A stretch of 6,419 bases of DNA, taken from the NCBI GenBank assembly GCA_900319655.1, contig ONPH01000070.1, forward strand, positions 1 to 6,419. The letters run 5' to 3'. The DNA comes from an uncultured Eubacteriales bacterium. GTDB taxonomy: Bacteria; Bacillota; Clostridia; Oscillospirales; Acutalibacteraceae. Below, piece by piece: positions 6,095-6,419 of the stretch (position 1 is the stretch's first letter; every line of letters begins with the position of its first letter). The notes under the pieces are model-generated. The model searched no databases, had not been told where the DNA came from, and saw only the letters and a list, made by a program, of their open reading frames with translations. Both the position numbers and the translations under genes were made by a program.

Positions 6095-6175
6095 GGCAAG
6101 AAGGATAACAACATTCAGATAAACGAAGAAATCCGTTTGGCTCGTGAGGAAAGAGCAAAAAAGGAGAAGAAATAA
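6092..6175 (+). pseudogene. 27-codon infC (IF3) 5'-end-like ORF, truncated
   Basis: Reading from the ATC start gives 27 codons and TAA. Residues 2-15 (GKKDNNIQINEEIR) look like the start of translation initiation factor IF3, whose N-domain begins with INEEIR followed by a basic AREV/DKEV stretch. Here the sequence continues LAREERAKKEKK and stops. An IF3 protein is about 170 residues, so more than 85% is absent. The leader, the strong ribosome binding site and the rare start codon upstream all fit infC. The tail (LAREERAKKEKK) has no clear IF3 counterpart and could instead derive from the C-terminus of an antitoxin, since it directly precedes a PIN toxin-type gene. It may be a broken infC copy, a chimeric leader peptide or a real small ORF that couples translation into the PIN gene. 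Resemblance to IF3 rests on about 14 residues. Confidence 0.5.
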
Positions 6176-6177
6176 TT

Positions 6178-6419
6178 ATGATCTATGCAGTTATCGACAC
6201 TAATGTTTTGGTGTCAGCTTTACTTACGCACAACAAGCAATCGTCTACCATTCAGGTAATGGAAGCGATGTTTGCAAACAAAATCATTCCATTGTATAAC
6301 GAGGATATTATTAGCGAGTATGAAGATGTGCTTCATAGAGCAAAATTCAGTTTCTCCGAAGCTGCTATCAGTCATTATTTGGAAACCATGAAGCAAGCAG
6401 GTATTCATAGCCAACGCAT
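6178..6419 (+). CDS. PIN-domain ribonuclease, toxin-type (5' part)
   Basis: The first 80 codons of a PIN-domain protein that runs off the window. The start MIYAVIDTNVLVSALL carries the first metal-binding Asp (D7, with T8-N9). P38-L-Y and the EDIISEYEDVL segment (42-52, with E47) match the second acidic motif of the PIN_3 group annotated as putative toxin-antitoxin components. The later Asp residues are beyond the window, so activity cannot be judged. These proteins are usually Mg-dependent RNases of about 135-145 residues, encoded after an antitoxin gene. Here the place of the antitoxin is taken by the 27-codon IF3-like ORF, whose stop ends 2 bases before this ATG. AAGGAG (6161-6166) lies 11 bases ahead and inside that ORF, so initiation is probably coupled to it. 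The base composition looks more AT-rich than the polyol operon, hinting at acquisition. Confidence 0.8.
   Translation, partial: MIYAVIDTNVLVSALLTHNKQSSTIQVMEAMFANKIIPLYNEDIISEYEDVLHRAKFSFSEAAISHYLETMKQAGIHSQR

Noticed and set aside
1..6419. CRISPR array, tRNA, rRNA or insertion sequence
   Set aside because: No spaced repeat array, cloverleaf, rRNA segment, transposase or flanking inverted repeats were seen.

Overview
The window looks like a chromosomal segment of a low-to-mid GC Gram-positive bacterium, most likely a Clostridia/Ruminococcus-type gut Firmicute. The evidence is tight same-strand gene packing, AGGAGG-type ribosome binding sites, consensus sigma-A promoters, teichoic-acid-like enzymes, and an attenuator leader of the type found before Firmicutes infC-rpmI-rplT operons. 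The species cannot be fixed from the sequence alone. All supported genes are on the + strand.

Positions 1-1511 hold the 3' part of an IspD/TarI-family cytidylyltransferase (its first ~95 residues lie upstream of the window), overlapping an extended-SDR nucleotide-sugar-type NAD(P)-dependent oxidoreductase. After a 70-base gap with a possible weak terminator, a promoter at 1582-1611 (TTGACA, 18-base spacer, extended -10) starts a second unit of four genes at 1659-5881: a second, TarI-like cytidylyltransferase; a GatD-like zinc-dependent polyol-phosphate dehydrogenase; a divergent ribulose-phosphate 3-epimerase; and a CDP-glycerol/ribitol polyol-phosphotransferase of the TagF/TarL family with an extra N-terminal domain and a hydrophobic segment. 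Read together, these suggest ketose-phosphate epimerisation, reduction to an alditol phosphate, activation to a CDP-alditol, and transfer of the alditol phosphate to a cell-surface polymer (teichoic acid, capsule or decorated glycan). The exact alditol is not determined. Two different cytidylyltransferases suggest two different CDP-alditols.

Positions 5882-6419 are the unusual part. Twelve bases after the phosphotransferase gene lies a perfect sigma-A promoter (TTGACA-N17-TATAAT). It drives a ~150-nt structured leader in which a long antiterminator helix and an intrinsic terminator are mutually exclusive. This is the layout of the ribosomal-protein L20 leader that normally controls infC (translation initiation factor IF3). 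The leader is followed by a strong ribosome binding site and an ORF that appears to start at the rare codon ATC, also typical of infC, and that begins like IF3 (INEEIR). That ORF ends after 27 codons. Three bases (two untranslated) beyond its stop lies the start of a PIN-domain ribonuclease, a toxin-type protein, which runs off the window. So an essential translation-factor control region and the first codons of its gene appear to be fused to a toxin-type gene. Possible explanations are insertion into infC, duplication of the infC leader, a captured regulatory element, or an assembly chimera.
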